Source: Polaribacter butkevichii (lineage in GTDB: Bacteria > Bacteroidota > Bacteroidia > Flavobacteriales > Flavobacteriaceae). From it: a stretch of DNA of 64,000 nt. Positions 26,361 to 35,304 of the stretch are shown here, piece by piece; position 1 is the stretch's first letter; each line of letters opens with the position of its first letter. The stretch spans positions 1,197,001 through 1,261,000 of the forward strand of contig NZ_CP150661.1 in the NCBI RefSeq assembly GCF_038024105.1, in the 5' to 3' direction. The position numbers and the translations under genes were made by a program. The notes beneath the pieces were generated by a model, which was not told the origin of the DNA, did no database searches, and was given only the letters and a program-made list of their open reading frames with translations.

Positions 26361-26702
26361 ATGAAACTAACACATACAAACAGCTTACCAGAAATAGGTG
26401 TAAGCCATAATACAGATATTAAGAAAAAGGTTTTTATAGAAAAAGGAGTTGTTCCTCAATTAATGATGTTTGGTTCTGCTACTTTTAAACCAGGACAAGC
26501 TGTAGAAACACATAAGCACGATACCATGTATGAGGTTTTTTACATACAATCTGGTAAAGCAGAATTTATTGTAAATAATAAAAAAATGATATTAATCTCT
26601 GGTGATTGCATCACTATCGAACAAGGTGAGTTACATTCTATGAGCAATCCATTTTCTAAAAATGTTACTTGGGTTTATTTTGGAATTGCAACAGATAATT
26701 AA
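26361..26702 (+). CDS. Cupin domain protein
   Basis: 113 residues forming a single small cupin barrel. Motif 1 is FKPGQAVETHKHDTMYEVFY, carrying the G(X)5HXH(X)3-4E metal site; motif 2 is GDCITIEQGELHSMSN with the fourth His. It should bind a divalent metal, but the activity of such small cupins ranges from isomerase to regulator and cannot be read here. Monocistronic by position, about 100 bp before a lipoprotein gene. Confidence 0.9.
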   Translation: MKLTHTNSLPEIGVSHNTDIKKKVFIEKGVVPQLMMFGSATFKPGQAVETHKHDTMYEVFYIQSGKAEFIVNNKKMILISGDCITIEQGELHSMSNPFSKNVTWVYFGIATDN

Positions 26703-26770
26703 TACAAAAGACTAAGATTTGTTTGTACTTTTTGATTTTAAAGATAAAAACGAGTAAATTCGTTATATCT

Positions 26771-26784
26771 ATCTTTATAAAGAT
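26771..26784. promoter_or_regulatory. Palindrome ATCTTTATAAAGAT upstream of the DUF3124 gene
   Basis: A perfect 14-bp palindrome, 25 bases before the ATG at 26810. A near-identical ATCTTTTTAAAGAT lies at 29230-29243 just before another gene. It could be an operator; A+T bias makes chance possible. Confidence 0.3.
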
Positions 26785-26809
26785 TATAAACTGCTTTTAA
26801 ATTACTGAA

Positions 26810-27319
26810 ATGAAAAAATACATACTACTTTTAATACTAGGTCTTTTAATAACAAGTTGCAAAGAAGATAAAGAAGTAAGCTCTATGAATGTAAAGAATT
26901 GGACCAAAAGATATGCGAATATCAATCCAAAAGATTCTTTAGAATACGGAAAATCTTACCTTTCTATTTACTCTCAAATTTATAGTGTTTCAGAACACAA
27001 AACACATAGTTTAACAGCTATGGTTAGTTTAAGAAATACAAGTGATACAGATACTATCTATCTATTAAAAGCAAACTACTATGATACCCATGGTAAGTCG
27101 GTTCGTACGTATTTTAAAAAGCCTATTTATTTAGCGCCATTAGAAACTACAGAAATTATAATAGACGAAATTGATACTGAAGGCGGTACAGGCTCTAATT
27201 TTATTTTTGAATGGAAAACACCAAAAGGCTGTCCGGAACCTTTATTTGAAGGCATTATGAATTCTACAAAAGGACAACAAGGTTTGTCTTTTTCTACACA
27301 ATCTAAAAGAATTAAATAG
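26810..27319 (+). CDS. DUF3124 family lipoprotein
   Basis: 169 residues. Lipobox LLITSCKED gives a lipidated Cys near residue 17. The mature part shows the DUF3124 blocks YLSIYSQIYS, TAMVSLRNTSDTDTIYLL, ANYYDTHGKSVRTYFKKP, and EGGTGSNFIFEW. Only the domain family is recognised; no function is established. The gene is preceded by a short palindrome and followed by a 138-bp spacer. Confidence 0.85.
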   Translation: MKKYILLLILGLLITSCKEDKEVSSMNVKNWTKRYANINPKDSLEYGKSYLSIYSQIYSVSEHKTHSLTAMVSLRNTSDTDTIYLLKANYYDTHGKSVRTYFKKPIYLAPLETTEIIIDEIDTEGGTGSNFIFEWKTPKGCPEPLFEGIMNSTKGQQGLSFSTQSKRIK

Positions 27320-27457
27320 TAGTAATTAAAAATCACAACTTTGGTAAACTAACTCAAAACGATATTTTACCTTTAAAACAAACCGCATTACTCATTCTTA
27401 CTTTTAAACTCCTACTCTATTCAATAGTTTTGATATGTAATTATTAAAAAACATATC

Positions 27458-28165
27458 ATGAAAACGCAATTTGATTTATCAATAAAAACACCTTGTTTAG
27501 AAAAATTTGACAATTTTACAAAAACTAACAACGGAGGCTTTTGTAATTCTTGTAACAAAGAAGTTATCGATTTTACAAAAATGACTTCGCAACAAATTAT
27601 TGAATATTTTAAGAAACCAAAAAACGGTACTTGCGGTGTTTTTAATAAAATGCAATTAACTTCTTATCAAGAAAAAACGCTTCCTAAAAATAGATGGCAA
27701 TTTAGAGCGCTTGCAGGGTTAGGTTTGTCAATTATTTCTTTGTTTCCTATAAATGAAATGAAAGCACAAGAACAAAAAAACAAAACAGAAATTCATAAAA
27801 ATACGCTAACCAATAAAGTTGTTTCTACAGAGAAACAAGAAGCACAAATTGTAAAAGGAATTATTAGTGATGAAGACGGTGTTTTACCTGGTGCTAGTAT
27901 AGTATTAAAAGGAACTACAATTGGGGTTGCAACCAATTTTGATGGCGAATTTACGTTTCCGAAACCATTGCAAAAAGGCGATGTTTTATTGGTAAGTTAT
28001 TTAGGCTATCAGACGGAAATTTTAGTTATTAAAGAAAAACAATTAAATATAAATTACAACTTAGAGTTAAAGCTAGACTCTTGTAACATAATGGGGAAAG
28101 TTACTACTAACAAAGTATTTAAAACAAAACGTTCTTTATGGAAAAGATTAACTTCTAAAAATTAA
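27458..28165 (+). CDS. CarboxypepD_reg-like membrane protein with N-terminal cysteine cluster
   Basis: 235 residues. The N-terminus has four cysteines (C13, C29, C32, C59) in a zinc-ribbon-like setting around GGFCNSCNKEVIDF. A hydrophobic segment follows at about residues 82-100 (LAGLGLSIISLFPINEM). The exported part has a carboxypeptidase D regulatory-like beta domain: VKGIISDEDGVLPGASIVLK, then GTTIGVATNFDGEFTFP, then LLVSYLGYQT, the fold also found at the N-terminus of SusC proteins. The next gene starts 2 bp downstream, so the pair is probably one transcript. Role unknown. Confidence 0.85.
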   Translation: MKTQFDLSIKTPCLEKFDNFTKTNNGGFCNSCNKEVIDFTKMTSQQIIEYFKKPKNGTCGVFNKMQLTSYQEKTLPKNRWQFRALAGLGLSIISLFPINEMKAQEQKNKTEIHKNTLTNKVVSTEKQEAQIVKGIISDEDGVLPGASIVLKGTTIGVATNFDGEFTFPKPLQKGDVLLVSYLGYQTEILVIKEKQLNINYNLELKLDSCNIMGKVTTNKVFKTKRSLWKRLTSKN

Positions 28166-28167
28166 AC

Positions 28168-29175
28168 ATGAAAAGGATTCATTTCTTTCTTTTCATGCTG
28201 ATTTCCAGTTATTCTAATGCCCAAAAAGAAGATTTTAAACACATCAATTTTACAAAGGCAGACAGTATAGCTCATATTTATAAAAATGAGAATATAAATA
28301 GTTTACCCATACTTTCTCATCTTTTAACCTCTACATTAAATAAAGATGTAGAAAAATTTAGAGCCATTTATATTTGGGTTTCTAAAAATATAAAAGGTGA
28401 TTATGCAGCAGTTTCTAAAAATACCAGAAAAAGAAAAAGGTTTAAAAATGATAGTTCAAAACTTACTCAATGGAACAATTCTTTTAACAAAGTGCTCTTT
28501 AAAAAACTATTAAAAAATAAAAAAACGGTTTGCACAGGTTATGCTTATTTAATTAGAGAATTATGTACGCTAGCTAATATAGAATCTAAAATTATTGATG
28601 GTTATGGAAGAAGCGCAACAACAAATATTGGTAAATTATCAATACCAAATCATTCTTGGAATGCTGTAAAACTAAACGACAAATGGTATTTAGTAGATGC
28701 TACTTGGTCTGCTGGTTATTCTGACTTAAGTACAAATACCTTTATTTTTGATTATAATGATGGTTATTTTTTAACAGAACCTCAATTATTTATTAAAACT
28801 CATTTTCCTTTAGATAAAAAATGGAGTCTTCTACAAAGCGAAGTAATATCAACTGAAAAATTTGTACAAGCACCGTTAATTTACGGTGCAACTTTTAAAC
28901 ATCAAATAACCCCCGTTTTTCCAAAAAAGATGAGAAACAAAGTTTCTAAACATAAAGAAATCACCTTTTATCTTCGGATTAAAGAAAATATCGATTTAAC
29001 TAAAATTGAAATACAAATTGATAAAAGGATACCTAAAATAAAACCAACCTCTATATTTAGAAAAAAGAATCTCCTTTTTATCAAACATCAATTTAAGATA
29101 AAAGGATTTTATGATGTTCATTTTCTATATAAAAATAAAGTAATAACTAGTTATACCTTTAATGTAAACAGCTAA
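28168..29175 (+). CDS. Transglutaminase-like protein, exported
   Basis: 335 residues with a short signal peptide ending near SSYSNAQK. The transglutaminase/protease core is complete: Cys in KTVCTGYAYLIRELC, His in IPNHSWNAVKLNDKWYLVDA and Asp in the same block (DATW). The C-terminal 110 residues look like a separate beta-rich domain. Such proteins in Bacteroidota are assigned to cell-surface or peptidoglycan-related work, but substrates are rarely known. It is coupled to the upstream CarboxypepD_reg-like gene. Confidence 0.87.
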   Translation: MKRIHFFLFMLISSYSNAQKEDFKHINFTKADSIAHIYKNENINSLPILSHLLTSTLNKDVEKFRAIYIWVSKNIKGDYAAVSKNTRKRKRFKNDSSKLTQWNNSFNKVLFKKLLKNKKTVCTGYAYLIRELCTLANIESKIIDGYGRSATTNIGKLSIPNHSWNAVKLNDKWYLVDATWSAGYSDLSTNTFIFDYNDGYFLTEPQLFIKTHFPLDKKWSLLQSEVISTEKFVQAPLIYGATFKHQITPVFPKKMRNKVSKHKEITFYLRIKENIDLTKIEIQIDKRIPKIKPTSIFRKKNLLFIKHQFKIKGFYDVHFLYKNKVITSYTFNVNS

Positions 29176-29229
29176 ATACCTATTTCTTTAAGACGGAATT
29201 ATATCAACTAAAAAATAAACAGTAAATTT

Positions 29230-29243
29230 ATCTTTTTAAAGAT
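29230..29243. promoter_or_regulatory. Palindrome ATCTTTTTAAAGAT upstream of the zinc metallopeptidase gene
   Basis: A perfect 14-bp palindrome (longer with flanking T/A) ending 6 bases before the ATG at 29250. It shares the form ATCTTTWWAAAGAT with the site at 26771. Confidence 0.3.
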
Positions 29244-29249
29244 AATTAT

Positions 29250-30140
29250 ATGAAGTGGAAAGGAAATAGAAAAAGTGCTAATGTAGAAGATCGAAGAGGC
29301 GCATCTTCCGGAGGAAGTTCTGGTGGAGGTTTAAATCCTATGTTAATAGGTCTTTTGCTAAAATTGGTCAGTTCTAAAAAGGGGCTAATTATTGTGGGTA
29401 TTGTATTAGCTGTTATGTATTTTACAGGTAACAATCCTTTAAACTTTATAACAGGCAATACCAACAACCAAATACAGTCTTCTGCTACTTATAAAGGAAC
29501 TGCAAAAGAAAATGAATTGGCAGACTTTAGTGCTACTATTTTAGCGAATACAGAAGATGTCTGGAATCAAATAATTCCGAATTACAGAGAACCTACTTTA
29601 GTTCTTTTTTCTGGTTCTGTAAGTTCTGCCTGTGGAAACGCATCGAGTGCAACAGGGCCTTTTTACTGTCCTGGTGATGAAAAACTATACATAGATTTAA
29701 GTTTTTTTGAAGAAATGGAGAAAAAACTAAATGCCCCAGGAGATTTTGCACAAGCTTACGTAATTGCACATGAAGTTGGGCATCATATTCAGAATATTAC
29801 AGGAATGAACAGAAAAGTACAAGCCATGCGTGGCAAAGTAAGTACTACAGAATACAACAAGTACTCTGTAATGTTAGAATTACAAGCAGATTTTTATGCA
29901 GGTGTTTGGGCAAACCATTCTCAAAGAATTAGTAAAATGATGGAAAACGGCGATTTAGAAGAAGCTTTAAACGCTGCAAATGCCATTGGAGATGACCGTT
30001 TGCAAAAAAATGCTACAGGACGAGTTGTACCAGATTCTTTTACCCACGGAACCTCCGCACAAAGAATGCGTTGGTTTAAAAAAGGTTTTGATACTGGTGA
30101 TGTAAATCAAGGAGATACTTTTAACGCAAGATCTTTGTAA
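29250..30140 (+). CDS. YpfJ/KPN_02809 family neutral zinc metallopeptidase
   Basis: 296 residues. The N-terminus is basic and glycine/serine-rich, followed by one membrane helix (GLIIVGIVLAVMYF). The catalytic HEXXH is VIAHEVGHHIQ at H174-H178, and LELQADFYAGVWANHSQR gives the third ligand region. Physiological substrates of this family are unknown. A bidirectional terminator follows. Confidence 0.93.
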   Translation: MKWKGNRKSANVEDRRGASSGGSSGGGLNPMLIGLLLKLVSSKKGLIIVGIVLAVMYFTGNNPLNFITGNTNNQIQSSATYKGTAKENELADFSATILANTEDVWNQIIPNYREPTLVLFSGSVSSACGNASSATGPFYCPGDEKLYIDLSFFEEMEKKLNAPGDFAQAYVIAHEVGHHIQNITGMNRKVQAMRGKVSTTEYNKYSVMLELQADFYAGVWANHSQRISKMMENGDLEEALNAANAIGDDRLQKNATGRVVPDSFTHGTSAQRMRWFKKGFDTGDVNQGDTFNARSL

Positions 30141-30164
30141 AAACAGCCTAAATTTATATAAAAC

Positions 30165-30196
30165 AAAAAAAGCTTCAGATTTCTCTGAAGCTTTTT
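30165..30196. terminator. Bidirectional terminator between metallopeptidase and DUF6263 genes
   Basis: AAGCTTCAGA (30170-30179) and TCTGAAGCTT (30184-30193) with a 4-base loop, flanked by A and T runs. Confidence 0.88.
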
Positions 30197-30215
30197 ATTC
30201 ATTAAAACTAAATGA

Positions 30216-30950
30216 TTATTTTTTAACCATTGTCATTGTAATCTTAGACTTTAATTCTTGTCCGCTTACAGACATATTCATGTCTATTAAAGAGTTTTCT
30301 GGAATACCAGATGCTTTATCAATGTTCATGTTTCCAGAAATTTTTCCTGTAGCCATTCCAGAAACATCCCCTGTAATATCTAATACAATTTTATCACTAT
30401 CAATAGACTTAACTGTATATAAGAAATCCATTTTCATTCCCTTTTCTTCCTTAGTCATTGTCCAAGTACTACCTACGCTTATTGCTTCTTTTGGGTAAAC
30501 AACATTACTAGATTGTTTGGCCATATCTTCTACACCAGGTACACTTGGTGCTACTTTTACCTCTAAAATTTGCCCCAAATTATTTCCTTTGGCAGAAATT
30601 ACAGCACCTAACATTGGCCCCATTTGTGCTTTCATCATTTTACCTGTCTCATCTAATTCTTCATCACTTTTAGAAGAATCGAAGCTCATTACTTGGCCAC
30701 CTTGTAACATGTCCATGGTCATTTTAGTAAATTTCATTTCACTATCGTAAGTATCATCTTTTACATCGATAACTTTAATGTCCATATTCATAACCATCCC
30801 CATAGACATCACCGCACCCATTTCTTGAGAGATATTCATTGCAACATCATAAGTAGCTCCTTTTTCATAATTTAATCTAAGCAATACAGCGTCTTGCGCA
30901 AAGCTTAAGTTTGCTGTAACTACTAGAAATAAGATTAACAATTTTTTTAT
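30216..30950 (-). CDS. DUF6263 family exported protein, apparent ATA start
   Basis: About 244 residues. The mature part has a methionine-rich beta-type sequence (MSMGMVMNMDIKVIDVKDDT) and a YPKEAISVGSTWTM block typical of DUF6263. The only normal start codon in frame near the signal peptide is TTG at 30941, which gives a signal without charged residues. Starting at ATA 30950-30948 gives MKKLLILFLVVTANLSFAQ, a standard signal peptide. The start choice is inference. Function unknown; the protein should be periplasmic or surface-exposed. Confidence 0.75.
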   Translation of the reverse strand: MKKLLILFLVVTANLSFAQDAVLLRLNYEKGATYDVAMNISQEMGAVMSMGMVMNMDIKVIDVKDDTYDSEMKFTKMTMDMLQGGQVMSFDSSKSDEELDETGKMMKAQMGPMLGAVISAKGNNLGQILEVKVAPSVPGVEDMAKQSSNVVYPKEAISVGSTWTMTKEEKGMKMDFLYTVKSIDSDKIVLDITGDVSGMATGKISGNMNIDKASGIPENSLIDMNMSVSGQELKSKITMTMVKK

Positions 30951-31010
30951 TTTTTTTTGTTTTTTAAATTTGTTATTATTTATAGTTAACGAATATAATC
31001 TTTTGTAACA

Positions 31011-31040
31011 AAAAAACGCTCACAAAATGTGAACGTTTTT
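31011..31040 (-). terminator. Terminator after the E2 acyltransferase gene
   Basis: On the minus strand AACGTTCACA and TGTGAGCGTT form a stem with one mismatch around TTT, followed by a run of T. Confidence 0.75.
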
Positions 31041-31061
31041 AGTATAATTATATTTTTAAAA

Positions 31062-32384
31062 CTAGAAATCTTGATTAACATCCCAAGCTTCTAAAATATC
31101 TTTTAACGTTTTAATAAACATACCACCTAAAGCGCCATTTACAACTCTGTGATCGTAAGAATGAGACACAAACATTTTTTGTCTAATACCTATAAAATCT
31201 CCATCTGGTGTTTCTATAACTGCAGGTACTTTTCTGATAGCCCCTAAAGCTAAAATAGCTACTTGTGGTTGGTTTATAATTGGTGTTCCCATAATAGAAC
31301 CAAAGCCACCTACATTTGTAACAGTATAGGTACCTCCCTGAATTTCATCGGGTTTTAGAGCATTATTTCTGGCTCTAGAAGCTAAATCATTTACAGATTT
31401 TGTAATACCTACCAAATTTAATTGATCTGCATTTTTAATTACAGGTACAATTAAGTTGCCATCTGGTAATGCAGCTGCCATTCCTAAATTAATATTTTTC
31501 TTTTTAATGATTGTATCTCCATCAACAGCAATATTAATTAATGGATATTTTCTAATGGTACTAGCAATGGCTTGCATAAATATTGGTGTAAATGTAAGCT
31601 TCTCTCCTTCTCTTTTAAAGAAAGCATCTTTTACTTTATTACGCCATTTTACAATATTTGTTACATCTATTTCTATAAACGATTGTACATGTGCAGAAGT
31701 CTGTACAGAATCTACCATGTGTTTAGCAATCAATTTACCCATTCTGCTCATTTCTATAATTTCGTCTCCTCCATTCACAGAAATTGGTGCAGCTTTAGCT
31801 ACTGATTTTTCTACTTGCTTTACAGTTTCTTTTTTTACAGAAGCAACAATAGGTGTTTCTTTAATTGCTGTACCTCTACTTTCAATATAAGAAAGAATAT
31901 CTTCTTTAGTTACTCTACCGTCTTTTCCAGAACCTGCAATTGCTTCTAACTCTTGCATAGAAACGTTTTCTGTCTGTGCAATATTTCTAACTAAAGGCGA
32001 ATAAAACTTACCCGAGTCTGAAGTTTTAGTAATTGGTGCTGAAACACTTTCAACAACTTTTTCTATTGTTTTTTCAAGTTCTTCTACTTCTGATTTTTTT
32101 ACATCATCATCAGCTACCACTTTATTATCATCAGATTCTTCACCATCAACCTCTATAATTGCAATTGTTTCACCTACAGCAACAACATCATCTTTCTCAA
32201 ATAAAACTTCTATTAAAGTACCTTCTACTTCAGAAGGTATTTCAGAATCTACTTTATCTGTAGCTATTTCTACCACAACCTCATCTAATTCAATGGTATC
32301 TCCAACTTCTTTTAACCAAGAAGTTATCGTTGCTTCTGCAACACTTTCTCCCATTTTAGGTAATTTCAATTCAAATCTTGCCAT
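31062..32384 (-). CDS. 2-oxoacid dehydrogenase E2 component (dihydrolipoamide acyltransferase)
   Basis: 440 residues. Domains in order: lipoyl domain 1-77 with the lipoylated Lys in EIATDKVDSEIPSEV; an acidic linker; an E3-binding domain at about 127-165 (YSPLVRNIAQTENVSMQELE); and the catalytic domain from about 215. The usual HxxxDG active-site motif reads HRVVNG here, with Asn in place of Asp. It transfers acyl groups to CoA in a 2-oxoglutarate or branched-chain complex; the specific complex is not decided, since E1 and E3 are not adjacent. Confidence 0.92.
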   Translation of the reverse strand: MARFELKLPKMGESVAEATITSWLKEVGDTIELDEVVVEIATDKVDSEIPSEVEGTLIEVLFEKDDVVAVGETIAIIEVDGEESDDNKVVADDDVKKSEVEELEKTIEKVVESVSAPITKTSDSGKFYSPLVRNIAQTENVSMQELEAIAGSGKDGRVTKEDILSYIESRGTAIKETPIVASVKKETVKQVEKSVAKAAPISVNGGDEIIEMSRMGKLIAKHMVDSVQTSAHVQSFIEIDVTNIVKWRNKVKDAFFKREGEKLTFTPIFMQAIASTIRKYPLINIAVDGDTIIKKKNINLGMAAALPDGNLIVPVIKNADQLNLVGITKSVNDLASRARNNALKPDEIQGGTYTVTNVGGFGSIMGTPIINQPQVAILALGAIRKVPAVIETPDGDFIGIRQKMFVSHSYDHRVVNGALGGMFIKTLKDILEAWDVNQDF

Positions 32385-32406
32385 TATTATCTGTTTTTAC
32401 AGAATG

Positions 32407-32436
32407 CAAAAGTACGAAAATTCGTTGATTTTTTAA
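32407..32436 (-). promoter_or_regulatory. Candidate promoter of the E2 gene
   Basis: Minus-strand TACTTTTG at 32414-32407 fits TANNTTTG. At exactly 19 bp upstream the triplet is TTA rather than TTG. The -7 box ends 22 bases before the ATG. Confidence 0.5.
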
Positions 32437-32479
32437 CTTTTTTAACTCTTAAAATAATATTAAAGAATAAATTCAGTTT

Positions 32480-32495
32480 ATATTATTCATAATAT
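32480..32495. promoter_or_regulatory. Palindrome ATATTATTCATAATAT in the E2/helicase spacer
   Basis: Two 7-bp arms around TC, in the 286-bp divergent spacer. Highly A+T-rich, so only a weak operator candidate. The rest of the spacer shows a TATATTTG box at 32644-32651 near the helicase start. Confidence 0.25.
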
Positions 32496-32670
32496 TATTA
32501 TTTAAAAACACTATTTTGATAGATAAAACACAATAAAAAACCAATTTTAATATCATTTACACAAAACAAACTATATCAGAAGTAATTCTTTTTTTTAAAC
32601 TAAAATATGTAACCTCTTTAAGGAGATACCTTTAAATTTTATTTATATTTGATTTTAGATTTAAAAAAAA

Positions 32671-35304
32671 TTGAACAATCCACTAAGAAATTTAAATTTT
32701 ATATTCTCATGGCGACCTTATCAAGCAAAAGTTCTAAAAAACTTTGATAAGTTTATAGACGATAATCATTTTCATATTATTGCTCCGCCAGGTTCTGGAA
32801 AAACTATTTTAGGTCTTGAATTAATTAGAAGAATTCAAAAAAAAACACTTATTTTAACACCTACTTTAACTGTAAGAAATCAATGGGAAAATAGGTTACA
32901 AACTTTTTTTACAAAAAACACTTCTTTTACTGATTTTTCTTTTGATATAAAAAAACCAAACACACTTACTTTCTCTACCTATCAATCTTTACATTCTTTA
33001 TATAAATCTTTTAAGAACGAAGCTGATTATTTTCAATTTTTTGAAGATCATAATATTGAAGTTTTAGTTTTGGATGAGGCACATCACTTAAAAAAAGAAT
33101 GGTGGAATTGTTTATACCAACTAAAAAAACAATATAATAAAACTGTAATTTCTTTAACAGCAACACCTCCTTACGACAGCACAAATGCTGAAATTAAAAA
33201 GTATTTTAGTTTATGCGGAGAGGTAGATGACGAAATTGTTGTACCAGATTTAATTAAAGAAAAAAACCTTTGTCCGCACCAAGACCTTGTTTATTTGTCT
33301 GAACCTTTAGATCATGAAATAAATTTTATTGTTGATTATCGTTTTAAAATAGCCAATTTTGTTGATGAATTATTAATAGATACCGATTTTATCAATTTTC
33401 TAAAACAACATCGTTATTATACAGAAACAGAAAAATATATAGATGAAATTTATCAAAACATAGAATTCTTTTCATCTCTATTAATATTTCTCAATCAAAC
33501 TTCAACTTATATTACACAAGAAAAACTAAGCGTTTTAGGTTTTGAAAAGAATGAAACCATTGAGTTTCCTAAACTTAATAATAATTGGATAGAAATTTTA
33601 TTACAAAATTTACTAGTTACAGACAGAAAAAACCTTATTAAAAAGGAAAACTACCTACTAGAATTAGAGAAAAAATTAAGAAAAATTTCTGCTTACAGAC
33701 AGCTTAAAGTTAACCTTAAAGGTAATAAAACACTTTATAAGTCTTTAACCTCTAGCCCAAGCAAGCTAAATAGTATCTGCAAAATTGTACAACACGAACA
33801 AGAAGATTTAAAAGACAGTTTGCGTTGTGTAATTTTATCTGATTATATTAGAAAAGAATATTTAAACACAAACGATACCGAAATTGAAACGATAAATAAA
33901 TTAGGTATTCTTCCTATATTTCACAAATTAAGAAAAAGTGTTCGCTGTAAAAACACCATTGCAGTTTTAACAGGCTCTTTAGTTATTATACATCAAAGTA
34001 TTTTTTCTAAATTACAAGAAAAAGAACCTTTAAATACATATACCGTAACTCCATTATCTTCAGATAAAGAGTTTTTAACTATCAATACCAATGGTTCTAA
34101 AAATAAGATTGTAAATAGCATTACAGAGCTATTTGAATCTGGAGATATCAAAATTTTAATTGGTACAAAATCGTTATTAGGAGAAGGTTGGGATGCTCCC
34201 TCCATTAATTCATTAATTTTAGCTTCTGTTGTGGGATCTTTTGTTACTTCTAATCAAATGCGCGGTAGAGCAATTAGAACTCAACAAAATAACCCAAATA
34301 AAGTGGGGGTTATTTGGCATTTGGCTTGTGTAGATTTATCTGATAAACGTGGCGGAAAAGACTTAGAAATTTTATCGAGAAGGTTTACTGCTTTTCTTGG
34401 AATTACGTATTCCGAAAAAATAATTATTACCAACGGAGTAGACCGTTTACAAATTCCTACTCAATTAAATTCTGATAGCATTAAAACGTACAATCAACAG
34501 AATTTTGAAAGATCAAAAAACAGGAATCAAATAAAAGATAATTGGAAAAAAGCAATTTCTATTGGTAAAAACATGACGCAAGAAGTTCTTTTTTTAAATC
34601 AAGAAAAAGAACACCCCAATACTAAGAAAAAAGTTTTTTACAAAGACTTGGTAAAAAATTTATCAGTAGAAATAATTATTGGTATTTCTTATTTTTTACC
34701 TAATTTTCTTCTAAAGAACGTAAACATAATCTTAAATAAGGGTATGTTAGTTTTCTTCTATTCTTTATTAAGTGCGTTTGCACTTACATTTGGATACAAA
34801 CTAGTTAAAATCGTTCAATTATATATTCGTTATGGTTTTATTTATAAGAAAATAAACAAAATGGGGTTAATTATTTTAGACTCTTTAATTACTCTAAAAT
34901 TAATAACAACAGATAAAAATAAAATACATATTTCTACAGAAAAATTAAGCAACGGAAATATTTCTTGCAATATAGAGGGTGCTAATAAACTAGAAAGCCA
35001 ATTGTTTACAACTGCTTTAGAAGAGTTATTAAAACCTATTGAAAATTCTAAATATGTAATTGTAAAAACAAATTGGTATCGAAAAAAATTAAACATTTCT
35101 AACTTTTTTGCAATGCCAGAAATTTTTTCTACCAATAAAAAAACAGCTTTATTATTTCAGAAAAACTGGTTGTATCATTTAGGAAAATCAAAATTAATTT
35201 ACACTAGAAATAAAATAGGGAGACGCCTATTAATAAAAGCAAGACTTTCTCATATTTATAATAGAGATAAACAAATAACTAAAAAAAGTGTCATTTGGAA
35301 ATAA
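32671..35304 (+). CDS. Superfamily 2 DEAD/DEAH-type helicase with a C-terminal membrane segment
   Basis: 877 residues, TTG start. The helicase core is at about 10-590: FSWRPYQAKVLKNF, Walker A APPGSGKTILGLEL, motif Ia ILTPTLTVRNQW, Walker B LVLDEAHHLKKEW, motif III SLTATPP, motif V region IGTKSLLGEGWDAPSINSL, and motif VI QMRGRAIRTQQNNPNK. After it come about 250 residues with one or two hydrophobic stretches (IIIGISYFLPNFLL and MLVFFYSLLSAFALTFGYKL, about residues 670-710) and a basic tail (NKIGRRLLIKARLSHIYNR). No nuclease domain is seen. A membrane-anchored helicase of this type is not one I can name. TATATTTG at 32644 supports the TTG start. Confidence 0.85.
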   Translation: MNNPLRNLNFIFSWRPYQAKVLKNFDKFIDDNHFHIIAPPGSGKTILGLELIRRIQKKTLILTPTLTVRNQWENRLQTFFTKNTSFTDFSFDIKKPNTLTFSTYQSLHSLYKSFKNEADYFQFFEDHNIEVLVLDEAHHLKKEWWNCLYQLKKQYNKTVISLTATPPYDSTNAEIKKYFSLCGEVDDEIVVPDLIKEKNLCPHQDLVYLSEPLDHEINFIVDYRFKIANFVDELLIDTDFINFLKQHRYYTETEKYIDEIYQNIEFFSSLLIFLNQTSTYITQEKLSVLGFEKNETIEFPKLNNNWIEILLQNLLVTDRKNLIKKENYLLELEKKLRKISAYRQLKVNLKGNKTLYKSLTSSPSKLNSICKIVQHEQEDLKDSLRCVILSDYIRKEYLNTNDTEIETINKLGILPIFHKLRKSVRCKNTIAVLTGSLVIIHQSIFSKLQEKEPLNTYTVTPLSSDKEFLTINTNGSKNKIVNSITELFESGDIKILIGTKSLLGEGWDAPSINSLILASVVGSFVTSNQMRGRAIRTQQNNPNKVGVIWHLACVDLSDKRGGKDLEILSRRFTAFLGITYSEKIIITNGVDRLQIPTQLNSDSIKTYNQQNFERSKNRNQIKDNWKKAISIGKNMTQEVLFLNQEKEHPNTKKKVFYKDLVKNLSVEIIIGISYFLPNFLLKNVNIILNKGMLVFFYSLLSAFALTFGYKLVKIVQLYIRYGFIYKKINKMGLIILDSLITLKLITTDKNKIHISTEKLSNGNISCNIEGANKLESQLFTTALEELLKPIENSKYVIVKTNWYRKKLNISNFFAMPEIFSTNKKTALLFQKNWLYHLGKSKLIYTRNKIGRRLLIKARLSHIYNRDKQITKKSVIWK

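Noticed and set aside
31456..31890. 144-residue ORF opposite the E2 gene
   Set aside because: Antisense shadow of the clear acyltransferase domain; composition is that of a reversed coding strand.
32619..32625. AAGGAG as a Shine-Dalgarno sequence for the helicase gene
   Set aside because: It is about 46 bases before the TTG start, and no start codon lies at a suitable distance; Bacteroidota rarely rely on this element.
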